A stretch of DNA of 64,000 nucleotides from positions 128,946,532 through 129,010,531 of the forward strand of contig NC_055996.1 in assembly GCF_018446385.1 (NCBI RefSeq), in the 5' to 3' direction. The number at the start of each line of letters is the position of its first letter. Positions within the stretch are counted from its first letter, which is position 1. Positions 33,731 through 45,630 of this stretch are shown one piece after another. The DNA comes from Zingiber officinale (Eukaryota > Streptophyta > Magnoliopsida > Zingiberales > Zingiberaceae). A model generated the notes under the pieces. It did not search any database, was not told where the DNA came from, and was given only the letters and a program-made list of their open reading frames with translations. The position numbers and the translations under genes were made by a program.

Positions 33731-35041
33731 CACGTGTACATTTTTTTAATTTATTTATTTATTTAGAATTAGGTAGGTTAATTTTGGATAAAAACTTTAG
33801 ATTAGTTAAATTTTGAATATTTATTTTAAGTTAATTAATTTTTTGAAAAATAATTTTAAGTTAATTAATTTGAAAAAATGATTTTTAATTTGAAAAATAA
33901 TTTTAAGTTAATTAATTTGAAAAAATGATTTTTAAAAAAAATTTCAAATAATTTTGAAATTAAGTTTTAAAAGATTTTTAAAATGATTTTGAAATTAAGT
34001 TTTAAAAGATTTTTAATTAATTTAATTTGATTTTTAATTATTAATTTAATTTAGATTATTAATTATTAATTTGATTTGAATTATTACTTAGATTTGAATT
34101 AATTAATTTAATTTAATCCTTAGTCATCTCACCCGATCTAAATTTTCAATCAGGTACTCCTATAATTGTTGTGAGATGAATTGAGGTTCAATTTAAGGGT
34201 TTAGTTTAACTTTGTGTTAGATTCAAGTTTAGCTTTGGGTTCAACAAGTAGGCGTTCTTTGAATAAACTTCTGGACTATGGTGAGTCACAATGACATCAT
34301 TAAAGTAACCATGCCTTCGAGGTTTTCCAAAATAGTCCTACCCATTGAACTTAGTACAAAACCTTGGTCTAACTGGTTAGGATCCATAAAAGGTAGCTTC
34401 GGTCAGTTCCACTTAGCCAAATGCACCAGGTCGAAGTCATATCTTCATAGACATGCGATGACTAAGCTTCCCCAACGTATTATCATCCAATACTTCACAA
34501 GTATCGTGGGTCAAGTTAAACCTAGCTCCTTTTAATCTAACCTTAATTACCCTGCCAGGTAGTCTACTCTTGTTTACCCATTTTGGGTAGATTAAGCTCG
34601 GTTACCCAGGCGGGTAGTTTAGTTGGGGGTGTCAGCTATTCTGGATCCTCCTTCTATTTTTTTATTTGATTTAAATTGAATTTGAATTAATTTTGAATTA
34701 AATTTCAAATTTTTAATTTAATTTTGAATTTTAATTTAATTTTGAATTTTAATTTAATTTTGAATTTTAATTTAATTTTAAATTTAATTTAATTTTAAAT
34801 TTAATTTCGAATTTTTAATTTAATTTCATATTTTTAATTTAATTTTATATTTTTAATTTTATTTTGAATTTTGAATTTTTAATTTAATTTCAAATTTTTT
34901 TTAATTGAATTTGAAATTATGTTCGTTTTATTAATATCGTTTTTCTTTTTGCTCCCCCTGGATCATAGCCTCGATATAGTCTGTCGAGGTAGTGTATTTG
35001 ATCCTTCAGAACCCAATATTGACCAAGTCCAACTTGATTAA
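33731..35041 (-). other. AT-rich non-coding interior where pol would be expected
   Basis: Runs of TTTAATTTAATTTTGAATTT (33740-34120 and 34670-34930) flank a short less biased part with GTAACCATGCC and CGGGTAGT motifs. No protease, integrase or RT motif is seen on either strand. Confidence 0.65.
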
Positions 35042-35126
35042 TCAATTTGATAGTCTGTCGAGGTAGTGTATTTGATCCTTCAGAACCCAATATTGACCAA
35101 GTCCAACTTGATTAATCAATTTGGAC
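34977..35126. repeat. 75-bp tandem duplication at the gag 3' end
   Basis: The block beginning ATAGTCTGTCGAGGTAGTGT and ending TTGATTAATCAATTTG occurs twice in direct succession. It duplicates the last codons of gag and its stop. Confidence 0.9.
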
Positions 35127-36664
35127 TTGGGGACCCATGCTTGGACTGAATTTCTATTTGCTTTTTGTACAAGAGATAAATAAGATTTGTATTTTTTCTT
35201 TGGTTTAAATCCTAGACCAGTTCTATTGTAAACGGCTCTTTGTGTCCCAAGAATTATGTCAAGATTCTTGGAACCTAAAGAAAACCGTTCTAGTGTATTC
35301 TCCAGATCCTTGACTTGAGTTTTCAGGCTGGAATTCTCTTCCTCAAGTTTGTGGACTTGAGTTGAGTTTCCAGTCTGAACTGGTTCAATCAAAGATTTGG
35401 AGTTAGTCACTTCTTTAAGGACAGCTACTTCCTTTAGAAGTGACTTAATTTTAAGATTCGATTTAGCTAATTTTCGTAATAAATAATTAATTAGATTATT
35501 AAGTCTAGAAATACTCACAGCGGGGTCTGGCCCTTCGGAAACGGATACGGATCCGTGGCTTCGCTCGGACTCGGCCTCTGACTCGCTCTCGCTTTTGGAC
35601 ACGTCGATCTGGTCCCAGGCCATCAGTGCGAGGAGACTCGTCTGATCGAGTTCGTCGTCGGTATCTTCTTCTGAGGATTCGTCCCACGTCGCCTTCAGGG
35701 CCTTCTTCTTTCGCTTCTTTGCATCCTTCAGACTTGGGAAGTTGGCCTTGATGTGCCCTTTCTAGTTGCACCCATAGCAAATAACCTCGAACTTACCCTT
35801 CGAACTCGGTTGAACCTCCTTGGATTGTACTGCCTTCTTTAGATCTCTCTTGTTGAAGCCCTTCTTCTTCTTGTAGAGCTTCTTTACGAGGTTTACGAGC
35901 TCGGTTGTTAATTCATCGTCTTCATCGTCTGAGTCGGGTTCTTCTTCCGACTCCGGTTCAGTTCTTCGTCGTGATCTCGGTTCACGTGTTCGACTGGTAC
36001 CTGCAATCAAAGCAACCCCCTTCTCGGTTGGTTGTGCATTAGTCTGCTCGTGAAGTTCGAATTCTGAAAACAATTCATCTAATTTAATACAAGATAGATC
36101 CTTAGAGACTTTGTAGGCATCTACCATTGATGCCCACAATGTACTCCTCGGAAACGAGTTAAGAGTGTACCTTATGATATCCCTATTTTCTATCTTCTGC
36201 CCGATTCCGTGGAGGGAGTTGAGGATGTCTTGAATTCTTGCGTGCAGTTGACTGGTCGTCTCGTCTTCCTGCATTTTCAAATTATACAATTTATTAAACA
36301 AGAGATCTCTCTTGCTTACCTTAGTATCGGAGGTGCCCTCGTGGAGTTCGATCAGCTTCTCCCAGAGCTCCTTTGCTGATGTGAACGGGCCAACTCGATT
36401 GAGCTCCTCCTTGGTCAGTCCGCACTAGAGGGTGCAGGTCACTTTGGCATCAGCTTCCACTTTCTTGATTGTGGTCGGTTCCCATTTTTCGCAGGGTGTC
36501 GGCTTGCCGTCTACGTCGGATGGGAGTTGTAGTCCGGTCTTGATTATCATCCACGTATCGAATTACGTCTTCAGGAAGGTTTCCATTCGCCCCTTCCAAT
36601 ATCCGAAGTCTTCTCCAGAGAAAAGTGGGGGGTGAACGGTGCTGAAACCTTCTTGTTGGCCCAT
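35042..36664 (-). pseudogene. Gag of the Sirevirus-like element (UBN2 type, zinc knuckle), three stops
   Basis: The reverse-strand ATG at 36664 opens MGQQEGFSTVHPPLFSGEDF followed by GYWKGRMETFL, the standard gag start. The UBN2-like core is at 36301-35900 (KLYNLKMQEDETTSQLHARI, LNSFPRSTLW). An acidic Ser/Asp-rich linker and a zinc knuckle near 35770-35730 (CYGCN, stop, KGHIKANF) follow. The knuckle has a stop inside it and its last Cys replaced. Next comes a long coiled-coil-like tail (35620-35300) ending at 35042. Other stops are at about 36551 and 36426. Gag forms the particle; this copy is dead. Length (about 540 codons) suits the large Sirevirus gag. Confidence 0.85.
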
Positions 36665-36903
36665 TTGTAATATGCAACAACAAAAAGTAAAGAATGTTCC
36701 AAGACTAGGTCTTGGATTAGTAGTGCGGGAATTATTTAAAAGAAAACGTACTCAAGTGGTGTTGCACCAACTTTGAGCAAAAACCGATTCGAGAAAAGAA
36801 TTAGAATATAGGTATAAAGCTAAATTCTAATTGACTCCGAAAAATCTGAAAATACCACGAAAATTTGTTTTTAAAGGTGGTTGCACGGATTCAAAATGCC
36901 CCC

Positions 36904-36915
36904 GCTCTAATACCA
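36904..36915 (-). other. Primer-binding site of the Sirevirus-like element
   Basis: GCTCTAATACCA, reverse complement TGGTATTAGAGC, is one base away from the common tRNA-Met site TGGTATCAGAGC and lies two bases from the 5' LTR. Confidence 0.85.
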
Positions 36916-36917
36916 AT

Positions 36918-38092
36918 TGTTGGATCGAGAAGCGTTAGAGGGGGGTGAATAGCGCTCACGGCTTTCACTCTTTTCGGAATCGTAAAACACAAGTAATAAT
37001 GCAGCGAAAATAGTAAAACGCACAAACACACAGTAAACACGAGAGGTTACTTCGTTCGGAGCCTATCTTGACTCCTACTCGAAGGCCCGCGGTCGCTGAC
37101 CGCTTTCGGTGGGCAACAACTATAGTTCGTAAAAACTATTACAAACTAAGTAGAATTTAAAGCAGTAAAAATAACAGTTATACCGACAACAAAAGACTAA
37201 ATCTGAAGCTCCGGGTTGTCGGCGTCTAGTTGAGGCTTTGTCAGAACGTCTCGTTAGCAGCAGGTTGCAGAATGATTGCTTGTGCGAAGTTGTCTTGAGC
37301 TGCTGGTCGAGACCCTCTTATAAAGGGTGTTCAAGGCGCCTTGAAAGCCATCCAAGGCGCCTCCATGTTGGCCGAGTCACACGCTGAGATAAGGCTGAAC
37401 TGGTCGAACCTTATCAGGTTCAAGGCGCCTTCATCCACCAGTCCAAGGCGCCTTGAGCTTCCTTCAAGGCGCCTCCAAGCCTGCTTCGCAGCCAGCTCAT
37501 CTTTTGCACCCGAGGCGCCTCCAAGCTCCATGGAGGCGCCTCGGACACTGTTTATCCGAGGCTTAACCTTGTTCTTTCGTACCTGCAAGACATGTTAGAT
37601 CCAAAACACAAATATATCCTGCAAAACAAAAGTTAGCACATATAATATCATAAATATGAAATTTGACAGTCATCGTCTCGACTTGATTTTGGAAACCCTA
37701 GGTCGGACGCCATTCCCTCTATGGGGAACGCGCCTCACCTACTCCACTCAAGAGATTTACTGATGCCAGTGCCTCCAGATCGACTGGACTTTTCTCGGTG
37801 CTCGAGTCTTCTGGACTTCTGCTAGACGTCCGTCTTTCACACGTTCGCGACACTGGGACTTTCCACCTAGGGTTACCCCAAGACTCTTCCTCGACCCACC
37901 AAGACTTTCTGCATAGGGTTACCACCCCCTAGGGTTTTACCTTGCCTAACCACAGTTAGGGCTTTTGCCTAAGTACACTTAGGACTTTCCTGCAATCTCA
38001 TTTAGACCGTTAGATCACCACACATCTTAACTTTGAATCCTTTGCCATTATCAAAACTTAGGTTCGATCGTCAGATGCTTCCCGCACCAACA
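36918..38092 (-). repeat. 5' LTR of the Sirevirus-like element (1175 bp)
   Basis: Same ends as 29353-30660 but with several short deletions, both in the GGCGCC array (37330-37550) and in the region equivalent to 30150-30450. A TATA box on the reverse strand (about 37316-37323) adjoins the array. Confidence 0.93.
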
Positions 38093-39459
38093 GTAGGTTT
38101 TGTAAAATTAATGGAATGAGACCTAAAAAATTTCCACGTGATGTACCAACACGTTGGAATTCAACATACCAATTATTACAAGATTCATTTCAATATAAAG
38201 AATTATTATGTTCATTTTTTTCACAAAATACTAATACTAATATATATTTATTTTCACAACAATAGAATATTTGTAGTAGTATTTGTGAAATTTTAAAAGT
38301 ATTTAATGATGCAACCGAACAACTTTCCGGTGTTTATTAACCCACTACTCAATTAGTTTTAGAAAATTTTTCTAATATAGTATTAGTTTTAAAAGAACAT
38401 ATTAATAATGAATCTTTATCTCCTTGTATCTTAGCTATGAAAACTAAATGGGAAAAATATTTTTATTTAATTCCTGAAATTTATTTAATTACATTTGCTT
38501 TAGATCCTAGATTTAAATTAGAAGTTTTACAAGAAATGTTAACTTTAGATTATGACGCTTTAATTCCAATTAAATATTCTTCTTCCCCTGATCCAGTTAA
38601 TATTATATATAATGTTAGAATTTATTTATATGATATTTATAATCAATATTATGTAAAATATGGAACACAAATTAATATTTCTGAAATACAACAAACTACT
38701 AGTAGTAATTTAAAACTTACAAAAGCACAACTCTTATTAAAAGAATGGACAAAACGTCCACGAGGATCCTCAAGTTCTACACAGGAACTTGAGAATTATT
38801 TTACGACTTCTTTTGATTTTAATGAAGCAGATAGCGAAAACTTCGATATCTTAAAGTGGTGGTCACAAAAGGCTCAAAGCTTTCTCGTTCTCTCCGTGAT
38901 CGCAAAAGAAATTTTAACTTGTTCAGTGTCAACTGTTGCTATGGAGCAGACGTTCAGTACCGGCAGTAACATATTAGATGAACGACGATCAACTTTGTCT
39001 CCCGACTCATTGGAAGCCCAAGCATTACTGGACGATTGGACCAAAGCGAAGAAAAGAATCCAAGGAATGCAACTTTCAGATGACGAAGTTGAAGATTTTC
39101 ATACTGAAGGAACAAATACGATAGGAACAGGAAATGGAAGTGAATGAAAATGTAAAAGGATAAAAATGTAAAAGAACTACGTGGGCTTTGATTCCCCTAA
39201 AGGGATACGTAGGCAACTTAAATAAGTGCAAGCCCTTTTTTCAATAAATTTTAATTTCTAATTTTTAATGTTTAATGTTTAATTTTTTTTAACATATTAA
39301 TCTTGAACCGTGACGAACCGTGAACCGGCGGTTCTGAACCGTGAACCGTAACCGTCTTGGGCGGTTAAGGTTAAGGGTCGATCTGCCTGAAACCGTCGAA
39401 CCGGCGGTTCCGAACCGTCGAACCGTCAGTTCCGAACCGTGGTCGGGTCTACTGTGCGC

Positions 39460-39637
39460 CCTCCTAGTTTGCATATGTACTCTTCCGCAATACCTCGTCC
39501 CTCGGATGTACCGAGCCCGTCGACTCGCTCTTCGTATCATACTTCTCGCTAGCTGCGTCTTCCGCTCGACTTCTTGTGTTACAACAGGACCAACTTAACC
39601 TCGTTAATCACATCAAAACTTATCTAGGGTACTTATA
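39460..39637 (-). mobile_element. Family F 3' LTR, right part
   Basis: Continues the LTR broken at 27801 and matches 42695-42907. It ends GGTACTTATA where the other copy has GGTACTTACA, and is followed by a reverse-strand purine tract. Confidence 0.8.
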
Positions 39638-40769
39638 ATCTTTCCTTTTTTGATGTACATCGTCCCAAATTAAGTTAAGGTTAAATAAACATAGAATTTA
39701 TTTGAAAAATAAATTATCATGAATAATGCAATTAAGTAACAACTAAAATGGTAATAAGTCATAAATTTAACCATCCAATATCTCCTCCTTGATGATATAA
39801 AAAACTAGAGGCTGATTTTTGAAAAAAAAAAAATGGGAAAAAAATTCTTGGTTGATTAAACAATACCCAAATTTATGAAAATTTTCAAGAATTATTTTTG
39901 AACATCTAAATTTCTAATAATTAAAGACTAGATTCATTAAAAATTATTTTTCTATTTTGAAAAATATTGAAAAAAAATTTAATGGTCAAATACAAATAGA
40001 GAGGTCAAAATAAAAATTTTCTAGGACAAATAAATATTTATTTTGATCCGTACGAATTATTTAATCAGAAATAATAAATTTTTTAAATTTAAATACTTAA
40101 AAATAGAATTTTATATCTAAAAATTATGATAATTTTTTTAATATAGAATATTTCATACTCATCTATTGAAAAATTAAATTTTTCAAAGATAATGTCTAGA
40201 TAATTTTTAATTATAAGAACATTATTTTTGATAAATAATTTAAAATAAATCAAATAGCAATCAAAAATATTTAAAAAATTTCTTTTAATAGTGAACATAA
40301 TATTTTCTATCTTAGAAAAATAAAATTTTATAAAAACAACTCACGAACCTACTAATAACATTTTTAATTTTTAAAATATGATTTTCTTTAAGAAATTTAT
40401 AAATAATTATTTAATTGACAAAAAATCTAAAAATATTTTACTAATAAATAACAAATTTCTTATTTTTTTAAAAAAAAATCTAATTAATTAAGGAATACGA
40501 AATAGTTTATTTGATAAATTTAACTATAAGACAATTTTAAGCATATTAAGACATATAATAACTATTTAACCTAAGCATGATTTAAAAATCCAATATAGAT
40601 TTCTATTTACTAGATTAATTAGAAATTTTCTTAGAATATATTTTATTATTACTTTTTCTAATTTACCCTATGATATTTAAAATATCAATTTCTTCTTGAT
40701 AGTTCCTATAATTTTGAACATGTGTACATAAATGATCCTTTTCCCATTTTTTCTATTTGATCCTTTAAT
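39638..40769 (-). mobile_element. Decayed interior of element F
   Basis: Very AT-rich, with no conserved domain. One reverse-strand open stretch at 40089-40298 has no family signal. Pol is not recognisable. Confidence 0.5.
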
Positions 40770-42071
40770 TTTTTTATTTTCAACTTTTAATTTGTCGAAA
40801 TCTTCTAATCAGCATGATTTTACTAAGATAATTCTTAATTCTAAATTTTTCTTTTTTAACTTTTCATTTTCTGTTTCTAATTTACAAGAACTTTTAGAAA
40901 ACATTTTAACAAATTTATATAAGTTATCGAGAGGTAGAGAATATACCTCACTTACCGAGTTGGTTTCGTTGGCAGACACTCTCCTTTCATCGCTGCTTTC
41001 TTCTGAATTGTCTCCCCCTTCGTTGATGTTCATCTCTGATGAAGTCTCATCATTTTCTTGGTGACTTGCCATAAGTGCAAGTTCGGTGTAGGCTTTAATC
41101 TCTTATTCGGATGACGATAATTCATTCCACGTCACCTTTAAGTTCTTGTGCTTCGTTCATGTTGGTCTTTTGTTCTTGTCCTTCTCCTTCAGTTTTGAGC
41201 AGTTGCCCTTGATGTGTCCTTCTTCATCACGGTTGTAGCATTTAATCTTCCTTTTGCTTCTAAGATGCTTCTTGGCCTGTAATTTGTTAAAACTATTAGA
41301 CTTAAAAAATTTTGAAAATTTTTTTACCATGAAAATCGGTTCATCTTCGTCGAGTAAAGAATTTGACTCCGGTTCGTCCTTTTTGTTGGCTTTTAATGCC
41401 AAGTTCTGACTTGGCTCTTTTTCTTTTCTTATACTTGCCATCTAGACTTGTGTAATTCTAATGTGGAGAATAAATCTTCTAAAGTACTTACCTCTAGATC
41501 CTTTGAGACATAGTAAACATCTACTATTGAAGTCCGCTCTGGAGTTCTAGGAAAAACATTAAGTGCATAATGAACTGAGTCTTGATTTGTTACCAATTCG
41601 CTAAGATTGGAAAGTTTGGTGATTAGCTCCTTAATCTTCGCGTGTAGTTGAGTCACCATCTCTCCTTTTTCCATTCAGAGGTTTGTCAACTAACTTCGAA
41701 GGATGTCCTGTCTTGCTAGCTTTGCTTTTGATGTGCCTACGTGAAGCTCCGAGAACTTCTCCCAGATCTCTTTGGCCGAGGTATAACTTCTGATGCTATT
41801 AACTTCTTGAGACGGTAACGCACTTAGCAGGTGGTATTCTGCTCTGCTATTGGCTACGAAGTCATTTTGTTCCTTCTTCTTATTTTTGTTGATCCTTGAG
41901 AACTACAAAATCGTATTTGACTATTAAAAGAATTTTGAAATCGGTTTTAAGAAATACTTCTATTCGGTGTTTCTAGTGTGCAAACTCCCTCTCGAACTTT
42001 GACTGGTAGATGCTTGATTCGACCATCGTCTCCTTACTTTAGCAAGTGATTAGTCCTTCTAGATTGATCCA
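40770..42071 (-). pseudogene. Gag remnants of element F
   Basis: Broken reverse-strand frames are in gag order. First is a UBN2-like piece at 41674-41440 (MVTQLHAKIKELITKLSNLS, LNVFPRTPERTSIVD). Next is a basic linker and knuckle at 41441-41157 (CYNRDEEGHIKGNC, second Cys changed to Arg). Last is an acidic, coiled-coil-like end at 41072-40809 (SSDERRVSANETNSVSEVYS, LYKFVKMFSKSSCKLETENE). It is related to the gag at 35042-36664 but more decayed, with several frame changes. Confidence 0.75.
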
Positions 42072-42084
42072 GGCTCTGATACCA
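42072..42084 (-). other. Primer-binding site of element F
   Basis: GGCTCTGATACCA, the exact reverse complement of TGGTATCAGAGCC, two bases from the LTR. Confidence 0.9.
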
Positions 42085-42086
42085 CT

Positions 42087-42907
42087 TGTAGGTCCTGTGT
42101 GGCTGACAAAAGGAGGTAAATTGCCTTGGTTTACAATCAGAAGATTATTTGTCCAATACTTTGAAAGCTCCACTAAATATATATCCTTCTAGCGGAATAG
42201 CCTCTTACAACAATTAAGTACAGAAAAGACTAGGAAAGTAGTAAACAGACTTTAGAAGCTCGTATTCAAGTGTTGTATTGAATCTTGAGCCCCAAGCCTC
42301 CTTTTATATCTTCATTGGTCAAAGTAATTGTTTGCTGATGTGGTGGATCCTGGGCTCCCGAACCCGGTCCGGGTGCCCCCTACTGGTCGCCTCAATCAGC
42401 TTCACAACGATTAAGTGATAATCCATTTATCCATTTTCGAGCTCCCAAATCGCTGTTGACATGGACTTGAAAGTGATCCACAGCAATGGCTCTGTGACGA
42501 GGTGCTTGCCTGGGCTTGGTCCAAGCGCTTGGACAAGGTCAGCTCAAAGTTGAATTTGTCCGATTTCGTCTTCAATCGCTTGGGTGATTCGCTGGCCATC
42601 TAGAGTTGAGTTCACCCGAATCCAACTCTGGCCTTCTTTCCTCGAGTAGTCTTCTGCTCTGACCTCTCTTCCCTTGGAAGCGCCGTGTGCGTCCTTCTTG
42701 TCCACTGGTGTACTATTCCGCAGTACCTCATCCCTCGGATGCACCGAGCCCATTAACTTGCTTTCCGTGTCATCATTTTCGCTAGTTGTGTCTTCCGCTC
42801 GACTTCTTGTGTTCCTAAGTTTCTGCATACTTAGACACAAAGATCAAATCCAACATAACCTAACTTAACCGAGTTGATTACATCAAGACTTACCCGAGGT
42901 ACTTACA
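42087..42907 (-). mobile_element. Family F 5' LTR (821 bp)
   Basis: TGTAGGTCCTGTGTGG ... GAGGTACTTACA. Its reverse-strand TATA-like box (ATATAAAAGGAGG) is near 42300. The 3' LTR counterpart is split over 27317-27801 and 39460-39637. Confidence 0.85.
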
Positions 42908-43268
42908 TAAAGTGTTGTTTTATTTCCATTCACCAAGAGGTAATCCAAATCAAGAAAAAAACAAGCAACGCAAGGTTCTCATTGTAAACCCTAAAGGTCA
43001 TTTTCAATTGTATTTGGTGTTTGTGTTCTTATTTTGTTGTTGTATTCTCGTGTTTGAGTTTGTATGAGACTTCTTCTCTTTTGGGAGGAGATTTTTATAT
43101 TGCATCTATGGGATTGAGTGGACCTTTGGATTAGTCACCTCAAGGAGTTGGATACCAAGTAAAACGAAGGTGTTAGCATTGCTTCTAGTTTTCCGCTGAA
43201 AATCAAGTTTAAAGAAGTGATTGAAGCTATTTACTCCCCTCCCTCTAGCTCTCTACATGTACTAACAC
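42908..43268 (+). mobile_element. U5-side LTR fragment
   Basis: Ends CTCTACATGTACTAACA at 43267 after a CTATTTACTCCCCTCCCTC stretch typical of these LTR ends. Its TTGGATTAGTCACCTCAAGG ... ACCAAGTAAAAC part is the reverse complement of 43410-43450 in the adjoining LTR, so related LTR ends face each other. Confidence 0.6.
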
Positions 43269-43273
43269 AGTTG

Positions 43274-45031
43274 TGTTAGGGTCGATTGGTGCTGGGGGGG
43301 GGGGGGGGGGGGGGAAAAGCTCGTCATGTTCGTTGTCTTGCTTCGTGATGATGATATGCAACGGAAATACACACAAAACACACTCACAACGCTAACACTA
43401 GGATTTACTTGGTATCCACCTCAAGAAGAGGTGACTAGTCCAAGGATCCACACATGACGCTCACTCCACTATCACAAACACTCCTTCTCGATGACTACCG
43501 GAGGTGGAGAAACCTCGTACAAAAACTCACACAAGTATACAACTCGAAACAAGAAGTAAATACAAGATAATACAAATGAAAACCCTTCTTGCTTGCACCC
43601 TTGTAGCTTATAGATGTCTCTGGACCCTTTAGAAAGTGCAACAACACTTCTCTTCCAAGCTCTCAGTCCGACGGTAAGTAGTGGTGAAGGATCATGTAAG
43701 CGATGTTGAGAAGAAAGCTCGCAACGGGCTTTATACTGTGCGCTCCTAGGGCTCCCAATCGATTAGGCTTGCTCTCAATCGATTGCCACGTCAGATCGTA
43801 GCAATCTCAGCCATCCAAAACCTGTATCCAGTGCAACAGTCGTTTCCCAGTCGATCAGTTGATCGATTAGGGAAGCTAAATCGAACAATTGATCGATTGA
43901 GCTTTCTTTTGTGCTTCTCGCGATTGCACAAGAAAACTAGCTCCAATCGATCGGCTGATCGATTGGTGGTGCCCAATCGATCGGTTGATCGATTGGGGAC
44001 CATTCTGTTTGTGCGATAAACACCCCCAATCGATCGATCGATCAATTGGACTGTTGTTTATCGCAACATTCTCCCAATCAATTGGGCTTCGATCCAATCG
44101 ATCGGCTGATCGATTGACCACCCTTGACTTGCTCAAACCAAGCTCAAGGGTCCTCGAATCCAACATCTGGTCAACCGTGACCTGTTGGAACTCCTTCATG
44201 CCTAGCATCCCGTCAACCTTAATCTTCTGGAACTTTTTCACCAAGTATCTGGTCAATCCTTTGACTCACTTGGACTTACCGTCTTGTGCCAAGTGTCTGG
44301 TCTTCCATGACCCACTTGGACTTCCTTCGGCCAAATGTCCGATCAACCTTGACCCATCTGGATTTTTTTGTGCCAAGTATCCAGTCAATCCTTTGACCTA
44401 GTTGGACTTTTCAATACTAGGTGTCAGGTCAATCTTGACCTACCTGGATTTCCACGTGTCTGGCTTCACTCACCAAGTCTTACCATCTGCCTAGCTTCAC
44501 TCACTAGGATTTTCCATCTACCCGGCTTCACTCGTCAGGACTTTCACCTAGCTTCACTCACTAGGATTTTTTCACTACCCGACTTCACTCACCGGGACTT
44601 TCACCTGCCTAGCTTCACTTACTAGGTCTTTCACCTAGCTTCACTCACCAGGATTTCTCAACTGCCTAACTTCACTCACCAGGACTTTCACCTGACTTCA
44701 CTCACCAGGATTTCCAACTGTCTGGTTTCACTCATCAGGACTTCCAACTGCCTAGCTTCATTCACCAAGGCTTTCCCTTGCCTAACCTCCAGTTAGGACT
44801 TTCTCAATCAAGTATCCGGTCAACCCTTTGACCTACTTGACTCTTCTTTATATCTAACTAGTTAGTCCTTGACCAGAGGGGAATTGTATCAACAATCTCC
44901 CCAATCGGATGATTGCATCTGCAATCTCCATGTATTGTCAAATATCGAAACCCAAATATCAAGACTCAAGCTTGAGCCAACTCAAGCTTAGTCAACCTGG
45001 TCAACCTGGCCCAAGGGATATTGCACTAATA
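43274..45031 (-). mobile_element. Solo LTR (family C) with perfect TSD
   Basis: TGTTAGGGTCGATTGG ... GATATTGCACTAATA, 1758 bp, flanked by AGTTG at 43269-43273 and 45032-45036. It carries a run of 21 G (43294-43314), AATCGATCGG palindromes (43750-44110) beside a reverse-strand TATA-like box (AGTATAAAGCCC, about 43728), and CTTCACTCACCAGGACTTT repeats (44460-44780). Confidence 0.88.
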
Positions 45032-45036
45032 AGTTG

Positions 45037-45630
45037 ATGGATAAAAATCCATCAGTCAACTGATATTGAGTTAACAAGTATAGATCTTTAAACGAGCTCC
45101 GTTTTACTTTAAAAATAGTCTCATTTTGATATCTGAGTCAAAATTATGACATACAGAAGTTTGCTCTATCGAAATTTCCTTATTGTCTAGCATCCGATCA
45201 ACATTACTTGCCAAAACTTCATATCTCATCACTAAGTGTTCGGTCATCCATGACCCACTTAAACTTTATGTGTCGTGCTAAGTGTCCGGTCCTCCGTGAC
45301 CCACTTGGACTTTACGTCTCTTGCTAAGTGTCTGATCTTCCATGACCCACTTGGACTTCCCTCTTGTCGACTCCCCATTTTACTTTCGATCATCAAATGT
45401 TTGGTCAACCTTGGCTCACTTAGATTTTTCCTCTTGCCAACTTTCCATTTGGACTTTCTTATTGGACTTTGGTATTCGGTCAATTTTAATCTACTTGACT
45501 TCTTTACCATCAGTATCTGGTCAACCTTGACCTACTTGATATCTTACTAACATATTGACCAAATATTAAAATTTAAACTTGAATTAATCTGATCTTGGTC
45601 AACCTTGATTTGAGGTAGATTACACCAACA
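45037..45630 (-). mobile_element. U3-side LTR fragment
   Basis: Ends GTAGATTACACCAACA, the reversed start of a TGTTGGTGTAATC LTR. It shares CCATGACCCACTTGGACTT repeats with family C. No coding capacity is seen. Confidence 0.6.

Larger units (their letters stand above)
29353..38092 (-). mobile_element. Sirevirus-like, pol-less LTR retrotransposon (family D), complete ends
   Basis: The LTRs at 29353-30660 and 36918-38092 both begin TGTTGGATCGAGAAGCG and end TTCCCGCACCAACA. They are flanked by perfect GTAGG duplications (29348-29352 and 38093-38097). The primer-binding site is at 36904-36915 and the main purine tract at about 30661-30676, so the element reads right to left: 5' LTR, gag, non-coding, env-position ORF, 3' LTR. 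No protease, integrase, reverse transcriptase or RNase H is visible in 6.2 kb of interior, so it depends on another element. Repeated purine tracts, the gag type and the extra 3' ORF point to the Sirevirus lineage of copia (inference). Confidence 0.93.
28278..39147 (+). pseudogene. hAT transposase (BED finger, hAT C-terminal dimerisation), inactivated and split
   Basis: The ATG at 28278 opens an N-terminal region, followed by a BED zinc finger with CKHC and HVETKH ligands (about residues 80-112). The frame hits a stop at 28872-28874. Coding similarity continues with DIWSDHWQTHSYMGVTCHW (near 28935-28993), has a +1 slip in an A7 run near 29013, then LLTYRVFDES and SLDNASSNT (a DDE-core-like block). 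It is interrupted at 29352. It resumes at 38098 (FPRDVPTRWNSTYQLL), with stops near 38262 and 38337, and ends in an open stretch 38437-39147 with the hAT C-terminal signature WWSQKAQSFLVLSVIAKEIL ... SVSTVAMEQTFSTG. The transposase cut and pasted the element; three stops, one frameshift and the 8.7 kb insertion make it dead. Confidence 0.93.
27802..39451 (+). mobile_element. hAT-superfamily DNA transposon (with nested retrotransposon)
   Basis: Terminal inverted repeats are TAGACCCGACCCCGG at 27802 and, inverted, TAGACCCGACCACGG ending at 39451. They are flanked by 8-base duplications GTGTGCGC (27794-27801) and CTGTGCGC (39452-39459), differing at one base. The intact relative at 42690-42700 (CCGTGTGCGTCC) confirms the target. 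Subterminal GAACCG / CGGTTC motifs are abundant at both ends. Without the inserted retrotransposon the element is about 2.9 kb, normal for an autonomous hAT. Confidence 0.95.
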
